This document shows, piece by piece, positions 42,157 through 50,580 of a DNA stretch of 64,000 nt. Within the stretch, counting starts at the first letter, position 1. The number at the start of each line of letters is the position of its first letter. Below the pieces are notes generated by a model, which was given only the letters and a program-made list of their open reading frames with translations, did no database searches and was not told the origin of the DNA. The position numbers and the translations under genes were made by a program. Source of the DNA: Magnetovibrio sp. (GTDB lineage Bacteria > Pseudomonadota > Alphaproteobacteria > Rhodospirillales > Magnetovibrionaceae); NCBI RefSeq assembly GCF_036568125.1, contig NZ_DATCTF010000014.1:115613-179612 (forward strand), written 5' to 3'.

Positions 42157-43161
42157 TTAAATCACTTGGCGCACTTGGCGGCGGCCGAATACGCGCGGTT
42201 CATGACCGTTGCTGGTTCGCTGAGGCTGCGTCGTTTGCGGGCGCAGGTCCTTACCATCCTCCGGCGATGGGGCGAAACCATCCCATAAGTTCGGCCCGGT
42301 TCCGGGTGCGCCCGGTGGCGTGGCGAAGGCCCGCGGGACCGGATCGGGCACGCGTTCGAGCGGTTTGACGGCGGTCAGCGGCACCTGTTGCGGGTCCGGC
42401 GTCTCGACGATCAATTCCGGGGCTTCTTCGTCTTCGTCGCTGAATTCACCTTGCGCCGTGGACAGTGCAAACGGCTGTTTGCCGCTGGACAAGCCGTCGC
42501 GGCGGTTGAGGGCATCCAAGCCGATCGCGGTCGGCACCACCTGGGCGTTGAGACGGGCGTTGATGTATTCCCACAACCCCAGAATTTCAGTGGCGGACTG
42601 GCCGTTCGGTTCCAATTCCATGGCGGTGCGCCCGTCGATCATGGAAGACGCGAACAAGGTGCGGTGGTGAATGGTCACAGGCGCCACGGTGCCGTGCTGG
42701 CTGAGCGCGATGGCGGCCTCGAAAGTGATCTTGGCGCGTGGCGAGGCGTCGTTGAGCACGAACACCATCGGCTTGGCGCATGATTCCACCAATTTCACCG
42801 TGGCCCCCACGGCGCGCAGGTCGTGCGGGCTGGGCTTGGTCGGCACCACCACGTAATCGGCGATGCGGATAACCTCGTGAATGGCGCCGGTGATCGCAGG
42901 CGGGGTATCGATAACCACGGTGCGCACCCCGGCTTGACGCATATTGGCGAGGTGCTCGCGCAATTCGTGCAAGGTGGTCTGCACGAAAACCGGTGCGGGG
43001 TCTTCGCGTTCATTCCACCACGCGGCGAGGCTGCCCTGCGGATCGGTATCGATCACGGCGACGGGACCGTGGCCGCTGCGTTCGGCCTGCACCGACAAAT
43101 GCCCGGTTAGGGTGGTCTTGCCCGAACCGCCTTTTTGCGAGACGACGGCGATGACATGCAT
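42157..43161 (-). CDS. ParA/MinD-family ATPase with long disordered C-terminus
   Basis: The product is 334 residues. The deviant Walker A QKGGSGKTTL (about 9-18) with signature Lys, the A' motif DTDPQGSLAAWW and the Walker-B-like VVIDTPPA are present, so it should be an active ParA-type ATPase. The core ends near residue 220. The last about 110 residues are Pro/Glu-rich (EDEEAPELIVETPDPQQ, later PPGAPGTGPN), unusual for plasmid ParA. It lacks the parB and parS context of chromosomal partition. It lies just upstream of the ribbon-helix-helix gene, suggesting a cargo-positioning pair. It is distinct from MipZ, whose conserved features are absent. Confidence 0.88.
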   Translation of the reverse strand: MHVIAVVSQKGGSGKTTLTGHLSVQAERSGHGPVAVIDTDPQGSLAAWWNEREDPAPVFVQTTLHELREHLANMRQAGVRTVVIDTPPAITGAIHEVIRIADYVVVPTKPSPHDLRAVGATVKLVESCAKPMVFVLNDASPRAKITFEAAIALSQHGTVAPVTIHHRTLFASSMIDGRTAMELEPNGQSATEILGLWEYINARLNAQVVPTAIGLDALNRRDGLSSGKQPFALSTAQGEFSDEDEEAPELIVETPDPQQVPLTAVKPLERVPDPVPRAFATPPGAPGTGPNLWDGFAPSPEDGKDLRPQTTQPQRTSNGHEPRVFGRRQVRQVI

Positions 43162-43272
43162 GGAAGGTCTCCTTGGCTCATCAGTATTTCGATCAGCCTA
43201 AGGCACCGGACAAAGGTCCCGCTATGACGTCAGTCACTCGATAAAATTGCAGCTAAAATTGAGAAAAATTGC

Positions 43273-44418
43273 TCAAAACCGCTTAATGACGAAGCTGGTG
43301 ATGTCATCGGATTGCGGCGCGCCGTCGGTGTGGCCGCTGACGAAGGCGAACACGTTGGCGGTCAGCGCGTGCGCCGACAAGGAGCGATTTTGCAGCAAGC
43401 AATCGATCAAACGTTCTTCGCTGAACGGGTTGCGCGCGGCGTCGAACGCTTCGGTCAAACCGTCGGTGTAGATAAACAAGGCGTCGCCCTTTTCCAGCCG
43501 GATCGCGTCTTGTTGATACGGCACGCCGTGCTCGAACCCCAACACCACGCCGTCGCCCGTTTCGATTGCCGTCACCTCGCCGTTTTCGCGCACCAGATAC
43601 GGCGGCAGGTGACCGCCGTTGGCGAAGGTGAAGTCCCAGGTTTCGGGATTGAGCACGCCATAGAACGCGGTCACGAACATGCCCGGAATGTCGTGATCGA
43701 TGAGCAAACGGTTGACTTCGGATAGGCACGCCGCCGGTCCCGGCTGGCCCTGCGCCGCTGCGCGAAACAGCGTGCGCACCACCGCCATGTAAAACGCCGC
43801 GGGAACCCCCTTGCCCGACACGTCGGCGACCACCACCGCGATGGTGCCGTCGTCGAGATCGAAAAAATCGTAAAAATCGCCACCCATTTCCTGCGCCGGG
43901 GTGGTTTGCGCGAACACCTGCAAATGTTCGGAATTGGGAAACTGCGCCGGCAAAATGCGTTTTTGAATGGTCCCGGCGAGATCCATTTCACGGCGAATCG
44001 CCGCCAATTGTGATTCGGTCCGCCACGCTTTGCGGCGCAATTCACAGTCGGCGTAGACTTTTTCCAGGGTCGCCAAGAGATCGTCCATGGCCACCGGTTT
44101 GGTGAGAAAGTCCACCGCACCTTGGTTCATGGCGCTACGGATGGCGGCCAGATCGCGGCTTTTGGTTACGGCGATGCGCGGTACCCGCAAGCGTTTGCCC
44201 TTGAGCTTGCGAAACACGCCCAAACCGCCGATGTCGTCGCTGTCGATGGTCACGGCGGCGATATCGATATCGTCCAATTCCGCCATCATCGCAAGCGCTT
44301 GGGCTTGATCGCGGGCGAAAACGAAACGGGTGTCGTCGTTGCCGGTGTCACCACCAAAATGGGCGCGGATGTGCTGTTCGAATTCAGGATCGTCGTCGAT
44401 GATCAGTGTTTTGGGCAT
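43273..44418 (-). CDS. Receiver-PP2C (SpoIIE-type) serine phosphatase
   Basis: The product is 381 residues. An N-terminal receiver (about 1-125) has LIIDDDPEFE and a candidate acceptor Asp in AAVTIDSDDIGG, then DFLTKPVAMDDL. A linker helix with MDLAGTIQKRILPAQFP leads into a PPM/SpoIIE phosphatase (about 165-381) with AQEMGGDFYDFF, VVVADVSGKGVPAAFYMA, FVTAFYGVL, FANGGHLPPYLV and IYTDGLTEAFDA. It would relay phosphorylation to an anti-sigma/antagonist-type switch. The start at 44418 (MPKTLIIDDD) is favoured because a purine-rich sequence precedes it; an upstream in-frame ATG at 44451 adds 11 residues. Confidence 0.9.
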   Translation of the reverse strand: MPKTLIIDDDPEFEQHIRAHFGGDTGNDDTRFVFARDQAQALAMMAELDDIDIAAVTIDSDDIGGLGVFRKLKGKRLRVPRIAVTKSRDLAAIRSAMNQGAVDFLTKPVAMDDLLATLEKVYADCELRRKAWRTESQLAAIRREMDLAGTIQKRILPAQFPNSEHLQVFAQTTPAQEMGGDFYDFFDLDDGTIAVVVADVSGKGVPAAFYMAVVRTLFRAAAQGQPGPAACLSEVNRLLIDHDIPGMFVTAFYGVLNPETWDFTFANGGHLPPYLVRENGEVTAIETGDGVVLGFEHGVPYQQDAIRLEKGDALFIYTDGLTEAFDAARNPFSEERLIDCLLQNRSLSAHALTANVFAFVSGHTDGAPQSDDITSFVIKRF

Positions 44419-44626
44419 CGCCCCCGCGTCTCCATTTGTGCCAGCCCCCATGGCTCAGGAGCATACATAACACCAATTCATAGCAAAACCAAAGCAACGC
44501 AATGGTTACGATCTCATGAAAAGCGGTTGAATATCAGTGATGATCGTGGCTGAATTGGTTGCAGGCATCAAAAACAATCACAACGGGTTGCCTACACACG
44601 CCAAGGTCTACGCCTGAGGGGGACGA

Positions 44627-45067
44627 ATGACGGCCAAAATTGCCTGGACCGACGACATGAGTGTTGGCTGCGCGGCGCTCGATAACGACCACAAAATCCT
44701 TATCCAAGCGCTCAACGATTTCGTCGACGCCCTGGAAAATGACGAGGGCGTGTTCGTGACAGACGGCATTTTTTCGGTCCTGCTGGACTATACCAATTAC
44801 CATTTCGCCCGCGAAGAGGCCGTCATGGGTGCCTGCGGTTACGACGACTTGGCACAACACAAGCAGACCCATCTGGAACTCAAGGAACAGCTGCTCGACG
44901 CCCGACGGCGTTACATGCTCAATCCCTCGTCGGATTTGGAAGAGGAAATCCGCGATTTTCTCCTTAGTTGGCTACAAACCCACATCCTCATTCGCGATAT
45001 GGATTATAAGGATGTGGTGGCCAGATCTGGACAAGATATCGACGCCATTATGGCCACTATTCACTAA
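44627..45067 (+). CDS. Bacteriohemerythrin
   Basis: The product is 146 residues. Four-helix hemerythrin fold with diiron ligands in sequence: WTDDMSVGCAALDNDHKIL (His about 22), YHFAREEAVM (His and Glu about 58-62), HKQTHLEL (two His about 77-81) and WLQTHILIRDMDY (His and Asp near 115-119). Known role: reversible O2 binding or delivery; widespread in microaerophilic and magnetotactic bacteria. No other domain is attached. It has its own start (GAGGGGGACGA before the ATG) and is followed 44 nt later by a small membrane protein. Confidence 0.93.
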   Translation: MTAKIAWTDDMSVGCAALDNDHKILIQALNDFVDALENDEGVFVTDGIFSVLLDYTNYHFAREEAVMGACGYDDLAQHKQTHLELKEQLLDARRRYMLNPSSDLEEEIRDFLLSWLQTHILIRDMDYKDVVARSGQDIDAIMATIH

Positions 45068-45111
45068 TAGCCTTCATCGCATCGTTTTCATCATCACGTA
45101 ACGGATCAAAT

Positions 45112-45420
45112 ATGGGACAGGTCGTCAAATTCTTCGGCTGGCTGCTGATCGGCATCGGTGGCACGCTGGCGGTCTTCAGCCACCTGACCATGGGTTTCGT
45201 GTACGGTTGGGACAAGCTCGCCCAACAGGTGACGTCCGATCCCACCGGCACGGCGCTGTCCGTGCTGGCGTTGGTGCCGGGCGCTTTGCTGTACGGATTT
45301 GGCGTTTTTCTTGAAAAATGGTCGATCCGTTCAGACGCAAAATGGGCGGCCAAACAAGCCGCCGCAAAAGCAAAAGAAGCGGCCAACGACGCCACGCCTC
45401 CGCATCAAACGGAATCTTGA
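45112..45420 (+). CDS. Hypothetical small membrane protein
   Basis: The product is 102 residues. Two hydrophobic helices (about 5-27, VVKFFGWLLIGIGGTLAVFSHL, and about 47-67, ALSVLALVPGALLYGFGVFL) are followed by a basic, alanine-rich cytoplasmic tail (WSIRSDAKWAAKQAAAKAKEAAND). No family is recognised. It follows the bacteriohemerythrin on the same strand and overlaps the end of the convergent DUF2336 gene by 16 nt. Confidence 0.65.
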   Translation: MGQVVKFFGWLLIGIGGTLAVFSHLTMGFVYGWDKLAQQVTSDPTGTALSVLALVPGALLYGFGVFLEKWSIRSDAKWAAKQAAAKAKEAANDATPPHQTES

Positions 45421-46658
45421 AAGAAGTCCAGTTGCCAGGACATTTCGTCCTCGGTGAACGGGAAACCGCCATCGGTACTGCCCTGCACTTCGCGCGGCGG
45501 GACTTTGGCGATGCGTTTTTGCACCAGCACCGCCGTCTGCATGCTCAGCCCGGCTTTCCAGCACAACGCCACAACGCCCTTGACGCTGGCGACGTCGAGA
45601 ATGCGCGTCACCGTGCCCAGACGCAGCCCGGACTTGAGCGTCAATGCGGTTTTGACGAATTCCGTATCACCGCCTTGGGCGGCTTCACGCACGGTCTTGT
45701 CGTCCAGTTCACCTTGCTCGAACAGCTTTTTTGCCCGCTCGCCCGGCGGCCCGCCTTCGTCACGGCTGCGGCTGCGCTCTGCCGCTTCCATACGCCGTTC
45801 GAATTCCTCGCGCACGGCTTCGGCGACCTTGTCGCCCAAGTCGGACCGCAACGCCAAGGTATCGAGCAAGCGATCGGAGACATATTCCGCCAAACGCAAC
45901 ACCGCTTTGCGCGATAGGGTCGGCCGACCGACCAGAGGCTCGTGCCAGGGTTCGATGTCGCGCGCCCGTTCGACGATGCGGTCGAGGGTATCTTCGCGGA
46001 TTTGCGCCGATTTATTGCCCAGCATCAGGCCGATGGCGTCGATGTCTTCGGAAAAATAGATTGCGTCGGTAAGGTCTTCGCTGAGGTTTTTGCGTTTGGA
46101 AATGATGCTCAACGCACCCAGCACCGGACCGGAGGTGATGATGTCGAGCAAATCCTCATCGGTCAGAACCGGCGAATGTTCCAGCACCGGCGCGCAGACC
46201 ACCAGTTCGACGTCCCGCGCCAAGCGGCGGATGACATCCGGCGGGGCGTTGGCGATGTCTTTCAGGGTTTCCGACAGAATGCGCCGCACCCGCGTCGCCT
46301 GATCCTTGGCGAGGCGATCGAGAACCTGATGCGCCAGTTCTTGCACCTTGTCCAATTCGGCGGCATTTAGGCCGGGGATCAGACGCGCAATCTTTTCCGC
46401 CAGATTGAAACGCACCCCATCGTCATCGTCGCCCGACAGCAACAGGTCCGCCTGACGCGGGGTCGCGGCGTTTTTGGCGATGGCGCGGCGCACTTCCGGC
46501 GACGAATCTTCCGCCAGGAAATAGAGCAATTCAGGCGCTAAATCCTCGCGTTTGGCGAGTTTGAGACGCACCTTGACGTTTTTGTCCTGGGCGAGTTTTT
46601 TGGCCTCATCATAGCCGATGGGCTTGCCGCGAAACGTGTTGACCAGGCTTTTAAACAC
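45405..46658 (-). CDS. DUF2336 domain-containing protein
   Basis: The product is 417 residues from a GTG at 46658. A longer in-frame TTG at 46676 is excluded because it lies inside the Shine-Dalgarno sequence AGGAGG. That element serves the GTG (9 nt spacing) and overlaps the TGA of the upstream GGDEF gene, so translation is coupled. HEAT-like helical repeats run throughout (DEAKKLAQDKNVKVRLKLAKREDLAPELLYFLAEDSSPEVRRAIAKN, then LSRKAVLRLAEYVSDRLLDTLALRSDL), typical of alphaproteobacterial DUF2336. The biochemical role is unknown; pairing with a cyclic-di-GMP enzyme suggests signalling. Confidence 0.85.
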   Translation of the reverse strand: MFKSLVNTFRGKPIGYDEAKKLAQDKNVKVRLKLAKREDLAPELLYFLAEDSSPEVRRAIAKNAATPRQADLLLSGDDDDGVRFNLAEKIARLIPGLNAAELDKVQELAHQVLDRLAKDQATRVRRILSETLKDIANAPPDVIRRLARDVELVVCAPVLEHSPVLTDEDLLDIITSGPVLGALSIISKRKNLSEDLTDAIYFSEDIDAIGLMLGNKSAQIREDTLDRIVERARDIEPWHEPLVGRPTLSRKAVLRLAEYVSDRLLDTLALRSDLGDKVAEAVREEFERRMEAAERSRSRDEGGPPGERAKKLFEQGELDDKTVREAAQGGDTEFVKTALTLKSGLRLGTVTRILDVASVKGVVALCWKAGLSMQTAVLVQKRIAKVPPREVQGSTDGGFPFTEDEMSWQLDFFQDSV

Positions 46659-46672
46659 CGGACAAATCCTCC

Positions 46673-48412
46673 TCAACCGGCAAGGCTGTAGGGTGCGGCG
46701 AGACAGCAGTCACCCTTGGATTTTTGTTTCACTTCGTACATCGCACTATCGGCGCGCGCCAAGAGGCTTTCCAGGTCCTCCTTGGTGTCGGGGCGATAGA
46801 CCGCGATGCCGATGGAAATGCCCAAGGGGCGATCCGGGTCACCCGACAGTTCGCGAAGCTGTTCGGACAACACCAGGAGTTGTCGCGAGCGGGCAACGGC
46901 GGCCTCTTCGTCCATGTTGTCCAGCCACAGCGCGAATTCGTCGCCGCCCAAACGCGCAATGACGTCGCCGGGACGCACGAAATCGTGCAGCAGATCACGC
47001 AGACGCATGATCGCCTCGTCGCCTTTCAAATGGCCGTGCACGTCGTTGACCAGCTTGAAGTTATCCATATCGATGTAAAACAGCGCCCCGCTGGCGCCTT
47101 CGCGTTCAAGGCGATGGAAACGGCGCGGCAGTTCGTCGTCGTAAAAGGCCCGCCGGTTCAGCAAGCCGGTCATCGCATCGGTCCGCGACAGGCGCACGAT
47201 GCTTTCGTGGTTTTCGATCTGTTCGATCGCGATACCCAGCTGGTTGGATATGTCGTTGACCAGCAAGCGGTCGTCGTCGGACCAGTCGGAACGCTTCCAA
47301 AGGCATATGACGCCGTTGATTTCACCGCTGTGCTGGCACGGCGCAGCGATCACCCGCCATCCTTCGATTTCTTCTTCGCGCAGCCAGGCATCGTGCTTGC
47401 TAAACGTCAAAAACCCCTCGCCCATCTGGCCCGGTCCGCCGGTACCGAATTCGGCGGCGGGCTCGAACTCGAGACGGGCATCGATCTCCTTGCCCACAGT
47501 CATACGCAAAACGCGACAGCCGCTGGCGCCCATAGCCCGCGCGGTCGCTGCGGCGGCGGCGGCGAGCATGTCGGTGGGATCGATTTCGTCGCGAATGGTG
47601 TTGACGATATAGCCGAGCACCTGTTCGCGCTGGTGGGCATGGGCCAGGGCCACGGCGCGCTCGCGCTCCGCCGTGACGTCGCGACACACGCCGCGCACGC
47701 CGAGCGGCGTGCCGTCGTCTTCGAAAAACGGGATCGCCGACACCACCACGCAGGCCATGCCGCCGTCGGCGCGGTACATCCACACCTCCATATCTTCGAT
47801 GCGCTTGTCGGATAAAAATGGAATGGGTGCGTACTCTTCCGCGCCGACGATGAAATCTTCCGGTTTTCGCCCGATCATATCATCCGCCGCATAGCCCAAC
47901 GCGCCGGTGCGCGAAACGAAGATGAAACGCCCTTCGTCCCCGACTTCCCAGGAAAAATCGCTGGATACTTCGACCAAGTCTTTGAAACGCTGGCGCGATT
48001 CGATCAGCGCGTCGCGCAAATTGTTATCCAGGGTCTGGTCGTGAAACAAAAACAAAAGCTGTTCACCCAAGACTTTGGGAATGATATTGAGCTGATAGAT
48101 CGACTGCCCCGAAAGGCCCGGCAGGGAAAGATTGGCCGTCACCACCTTGGCGTGATCGGCAGCCATGTCGATCAGCTGCTTGAGCTGGGCATTGACGTCG
48201 CCTTCGAACAAAGAGGCGACCCGTGATGCATGGCGATTGGCGATTGCGTGGTTGGTTTGCAAATTCAAAACCACCGCCGCTTCCCCATAACCCGACACCA
48301 ACAGGGCTTCGGGGCTCATGGCATCGCTGACGGCGTGAACCACCTCGCCTTGCGCATCGGCTGGTGGAAAAATAGTGACATTGATGGGTGCAAGGCCTGT
48401 CATGGATTTCAT
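46673..48412 (-). CDS. Diguanylate cyclase with PAS and GAF sensory domains
   Basis: The product is 579 residues. An N-terminal variable region is followed by a PAS domain (about 140-255; SRQRFKDLVEVSSDFSWEVGDEGRFIFVSRTGALGYAADDMIGR), a GAF-like domain (about 265-410) and a C-terminal GGDEF domain (about 415-575) with DAMTGLLNRRAFYDDELPRRF, FYIDMDNFKLVNDVHGHLKGD and intact active site RLGGDEFALW. It makes c-di-GMP. No EAL domain. It is followed by, and translationally coupled to, the DUF2336 gene. MKSMTGLAP could start at 48412 or 48403. Confidence 0.93.
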   Translation of the reverse strand: MKSMTGLAPINVTIFPPADAQGEVVHAVSDAMSPEALLVSGYGEAAVVLNLQTNHAIANRHASRVASLFEGDVNAQLKQLIDMAADHAKVVTANLSLPGLSGQSIYQLNIIPKVLGEQLLFLFHDQTLDNNLRDALIESRQRFKDLVEVSSDFSWEVGDEGRFIFVSRTGALGYAADDMIGRKPEDFIVGAEEYAPIPFLSDKRIEDMEVWMYRADGGMACVVVSAIPFFEDDGTPLGVRGVCRDVTAERERAVALAHAHQREQVLGYIVNTIRDEIDPTDMLAAAAAATARAMGASGCRVLRMTVGKEIDARLEFEPAAEFGTGGPGQMGEGFLTFSKHDAWLREEEIEGWRVIAAPCQHSGEINGVICLWKRSDWSDDDRLLVNDISNQLGIAIEQIENHESIVRLSRTDAMTGLLNRRAFYDDELPRRFHRLEREGASGALFYIDMDNFKLVNDVHGHLKGDEAIMRLRDLLHDFVRPGDVIARLGGDEFALWLDNMDEEAAVARSRQLLVLSEQLRELSGDPDRPLGISIGIAVYRPDTKEDLESLLARADSAMYEVKQKSKGDCCLAAPYSLAG

Positions 48413-48471
48413 ATTAAACGCTTATTCCCCATCATTTCCATAAGCTAAAGCGCTGTATGCCCTCCTTTGAA

Positions 48472-48502
48472 CGAAAAACAGCCCCCTGAACGGGGGCTGT
48501 TT
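48472..48502 (-). terminator. Rho-independent terminator (minus strand)
   Basis: AAACAGCCCCC (48476-48486) and GGGGGCTGTTT (48492-48502), an 11-bp stem with a 5-nt loop. Read on the minus strand it is followed by TTTTTC, so it ends the minus-strand gene at 48540-48971. Confidence 0.85.
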
Positions 48503-48539
48503 AGGAAATGTCACGCACGCGCAATGAGCATCACGAAGC

Positions 48540-48971
48540 TTACGAACACGTTGCTTCCGCATCGAATTGAAAACCGCGTTTATACCAGCCCGGATCGAGC
48601 CAAACGCCAATGGGACGCCCGGCTGCGACCTTGTCGTTAACGGCGAATGACACGCGCTGATTGTCGGCCAACCGCAAGCGGCGTTGGCCGATTAAGGAAT
48701 TGTCATCGGTGTAATAGAGCCGCAGCAGGCTGGTGCGCGGCCATTGGCTGCCGCGGTTGACGATTTTGAACACCGCGCCTTGGCCGACGCAAGCGGACGA
48801 AACGTCAACGCGCAATACCGCTGGTGGCGCTGCGGCGATTTCCGCCTGTGCGATGAGTTCAGCCGCGCTGGACGACGAAACGCCCACCAACCCGGCCGTG
48901 AAAGCCAGCACTGCGCCGACGATCTTTCGCGATCCCAACGCAGCGCGACACATCATGTTTACGGAGTGCAT
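48540..48971 (-). CDS. Hypothetical secreted protein
   Basis: The product is 143 residues. A signal-peptide-like start (MHSVNMMCRAALGSRKIVGAVLAFTAGLVGVSSSSAAE) is cleaved near SAA-E. The mature part holds LRVDVSSACVGQGAVFKIVNRGSQWPRTSLLRLYYTDDNSLIGQRRLRLADNQRVSFAVNDKVAAGRPIGVWLDPGWYKRGF, which reads as a small beta-sandwich, and ends in EATCS. The two cysteines could form a disulfide. AGGAAG lies 9 nt before the ATG at 48971; the in-frame GTG at 48974 is equally possible. No family is recognised. It is terminated downstream by a strong hairpin and stands divergent from the gene at 49177. Confidence 0.7.
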   Translation of the reverse strand: MHSVNMMCRAALGSRKIVGAVLAFTAGLVGVSSSSAAELIAQAEIAAAPPAVLRVDVSSACVGQGAVFKIVNRGSQWPRTSLLRLYYTDDNSLIGQRRLRLADNQRVSFAVNDKVAAGRPIGVWLDPGWYKRGFQFDAEATCS

Positions 48972-49176
48972 CACGTTCGACTTCCTGTCTTTTATAGCGG
49001 CGTCCTTCTGGACCCCCAGCACTTGCACGCAAGTGCCAACACTGCTTTCAATAACAGTGACTTATAGCTCCTTCTCCTTAACAATTCGTAACTTCCCCAC
49101 TGGACATCCGGACTTTGAACCCCTAAATGCCAGTGAACATTCCCCTCCCCTCCACTTCAAACCAGTCGAGACCACC

Positions 49177-49602
49177 ATGAACTCAATGAATGCCGAAAGT
49201 TTTGAAGATTTGGCCCAACAGTGCGTCATGTCTCGGTCCAAGCACCGCATGCTGTACGTATTTGTGCGCGTCGGGGCGGTTGACGGTGCGGACGAGGAAG
49301 CCACCATGGTGCAAGTGCTGTTCGACGCCCACCAACCCGCCGCACACGGCATGACCTTCAGCTCGGTACGCGACACCGCCGATGCCCATAATGCCGATTG
49401 GAACATGGTCATCGTCGGTATCGCCGAAAATTCCGACGCCAGCATGCCCAGCGAAGAACAAGCGCAAACCTTATTGGCCGACATGCGCGAAAAAATCATG
49501 ATCGGCGCTATTGAAGGATATGCGCTTTTCGATCGCGACGGAAAATCGGTCGAGGTCGAGGCCGAAGTGGTCCCCATCACCGCCAACATGACCATCAACT
49601 AA
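49177..49602 (+). CDS. Conserved hypothetical cytoplasmic protein
   Basis: The product is 141 residues, acidic, with no signal or membrane segment: MNSMNAESFEDLAQQCVMSRSKHRMLYVFVRVGAVDGADEEATMVQVLFDAHQPAAHGMTFSSVRDTADAHNADWNMVIVGIAENSDASMPSEEQAQTLL and so on. Alternating strands and helices suggest a compact alpha/beta fold. No motif is recognised. The open frame extends to 48733, but the part before 49177 is antisense to the neighbouring gene and lacks a start signal. The ribosome site is weak (GTCGAGACCACC). The function is unknown. Confidence 0.65.
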   Translation: MNSMNAESFEDLAQQCVMSRSKHRMLYVFVRVGAVDGADEEATMVQVLFDAHQPAAHGMTFSSVRDTADAHNADWNMVIVGIAENSDASMPSEEQAQTLLADMREKIMIGAIEGYALFDRDGKSVEVEAEVVPITANMTIN

Positions 49603-49639
49603 GCATCTATTGCACGGTGTAAGCGTATCATCCGCTCTC

Positions 49640-49668
49640 TTGCACACCCTGACAAAAATGGGTATCTG
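49640..49668 (+). promoter_or_regulatory. Possible sigma-70 promoter of the small gene at 49703
   Basis: TTGCAC (49640-49645), a 17-nt spacer, TATCTG (49663-49668), about 35 nt before the start codon. The -35 is good and the -10 weak. Confidence 0.35.
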
Positions 49669-49702
49669 ATGTGGTGATTGTTTCTAAAGTAAGGAGCATG
49701 AC

Positions 49703-49906
49703 ATGGCCCTAAGCACAGGTCTCAAATTCAAGACATCCACGCCAATCAACGTGATCGAAGATTGGTTGGATGCGAATTGCAAAGGTGAATGGGACGTTGA
49801 CATCGAGGCAATTTCGACCGAATTGAGACAAAAATCCATTGCGGTGTATTTCGAAAAAGAAGCCGACAGAGACGCTTTCAAAGCGGCTTATAAGTCATTT
49901 ACATAA
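49703..49906 (+). CDS. Small hypothetical protein
   Basis: The product is 67 residues: MALSTGLKFKTSTPINVIEDWLDANCKGEWDVDIEAISTELRQKSIAVYFEKEADRDAFKAAYKSFT. The pattern (helix, then a beta-hairpin, ending in the helix ADRDAFKAAYK) is compact and soluble. AAGGAG lies 8 nt before the ATG, an excellent ribosome site, and a strong terminator follows 43 nt after the stop, so it is a monocistronic gene. No family is assigned. The aspartate- and lysine-rich composition argues against membrane location. Confidence 0.75.
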   Translation: MALSTGLKFKTSTPINVIEDWLDANCKGEWDVDIEAISTELRQKSIAVYFEKEADRDAFKAAYKSFT

Positions 49907-49948
49907 CTAAACTTTCGCAATACAGCGCTCCCACAGTGCGCAAACGAG

Positions 49949-49982
49949 AGCCCGGCCACCGTGAACGTGGCCGGGCTTTTCC
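49949..49982 (+). terminator. Rho-independent terminator
   Basis: AGCCCGGCCAC (49949-49959) and GTGGCCGGGCT (49967-49977), an 11-bp perfect stem with a 7-nt loop, followed by TTTTC. It ends the gene at 49703. Confidence 0.9.
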
Positions 49983-50019
49983 GTCGGCAAAGCCGTGCGC
50001 GTTATGTTATAGTTACTCC

Positions 50020-50358
50020 ATGGCAACGATCGAAGCACAACCCAGCAGCGTCCGCGAGGCTTTCAACCAGGCTGTCAACGCCGGCAAGCCTGCGTCTTCG
50101 CGCGCCTCCTCGAGCGATGATCGCGCCGCCAAAACCGACGCGGATACCGGTCGTAGCGTGCATGACACCGTGACTTTGTCCGCCGGCGGTCAGAAAATCG
50201 TCAACCTGAACCGCGGCCAGGATTTGGCGCAGGAACTCAAAAACGCTCCGGTCGACCAATCCTTCGCCGAAACTCTAAGGCAAGCCACTCAGGACGTGTT
50301 CCGCATCACCAGGCTGTTCACCGAAACGGTCAAATCCGCGTTCACCTGGCGACGCTAA
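50020..50358 (+). CDS. Hypothetical protein
   Basis: The product is 112 residues. A disordered, serine/alanine-rich N-terminal half (MATIEAQPSSVREAFNQAVNAGKPASSRASSSDDR) is followed by VTLSAGGQKIVNLNRGQDLAQELKNAPVDQSFAETLRQATQDVFRITRLFTETVKSAFTWRR, with a helical C-terminus. The VTLSAGGQKIVNLNRG segment resembles the short conserved motif found in alphaproteobacterial proteins beside flagellar or surface genes, but no function is known. The ATG at 50020 is chosen; upstream in-frame sequence overlaps the terminator at 49949. It is followed by a bidirectional terminator. Confidence 0.6.
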   Translation: MATIEAQPSSVREAFNQAVNAGKPASSRASSSDDRAAKTDADTGRSVHDTVTLSAGGQKIVNLNRGQDLAQELKNAPVDQSFAETLRQATQDVFRITRLFTETVKSAFTWRR

Positions 50359-50383
50359 GGCGTCGCTCGCCACACAACGAAAA

Positions 50384-50418
50384 AAGGGCCCGCTCACCGG
50401 CGAGGCCCTTGTTTTTTT
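50384..50418. terminator. Bidirectional terminator between the gene at 50020 and tRNA-Ser
   Basis: AAGGGCC (50384-50390) and GGCCCTT (50404-50410) form a 7-bp stem. Seven Ts follow on the plus strand and an A-run (50381-50385) gives a T-run on the minus strand. It therefore serves the gene ending at 50358 and the tRNA-Ser read from the other strand. Confidence 0.8.
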
Positions 50419-50507
50419 GGCGGATGGGGTGGGATTCGAACCCACGGAGAGCGTTAACCCTCGCTGGTTTTCAAGACCAGTGCCTTCAACCACTCGGCCA
50501 CCCATCC
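50418..50507 (-). tRNA. tRNA-Ser (anticodon UGA)
   Basis: A 90-nt class II tRNA on the minus strand. Acceptor GGATGGG (from 50507) pairs with CCCATCC, discriminator G and encoded CCA (50420-50418). The D arm has GGCCGAGTGGTTGAAGGC, the anticodon loop CTTGAAA gives UGA, the long variable arm is typical of serine, and the T arm has GGTTCGAATCC. It reads UCA (and UCG by wobble) serine codons. Confidence 0.97.
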
Positions 50508-50580
50508 ATTGCGAGTGACCTGATAGCACCCGCCGCGAAATGGGGCAAGTCCCCTCGCCGCGCTCGGACGCGGCAAGCGC

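Noticed and set aside
46676..46676. TTG at 46676 as start of the DUF2336 gene
   Set aside because: It lies within the stop codon/Shine-Dalgarno overlap of the upstream gene; the GTG at 46658 is properly spaced from AGGAGG.
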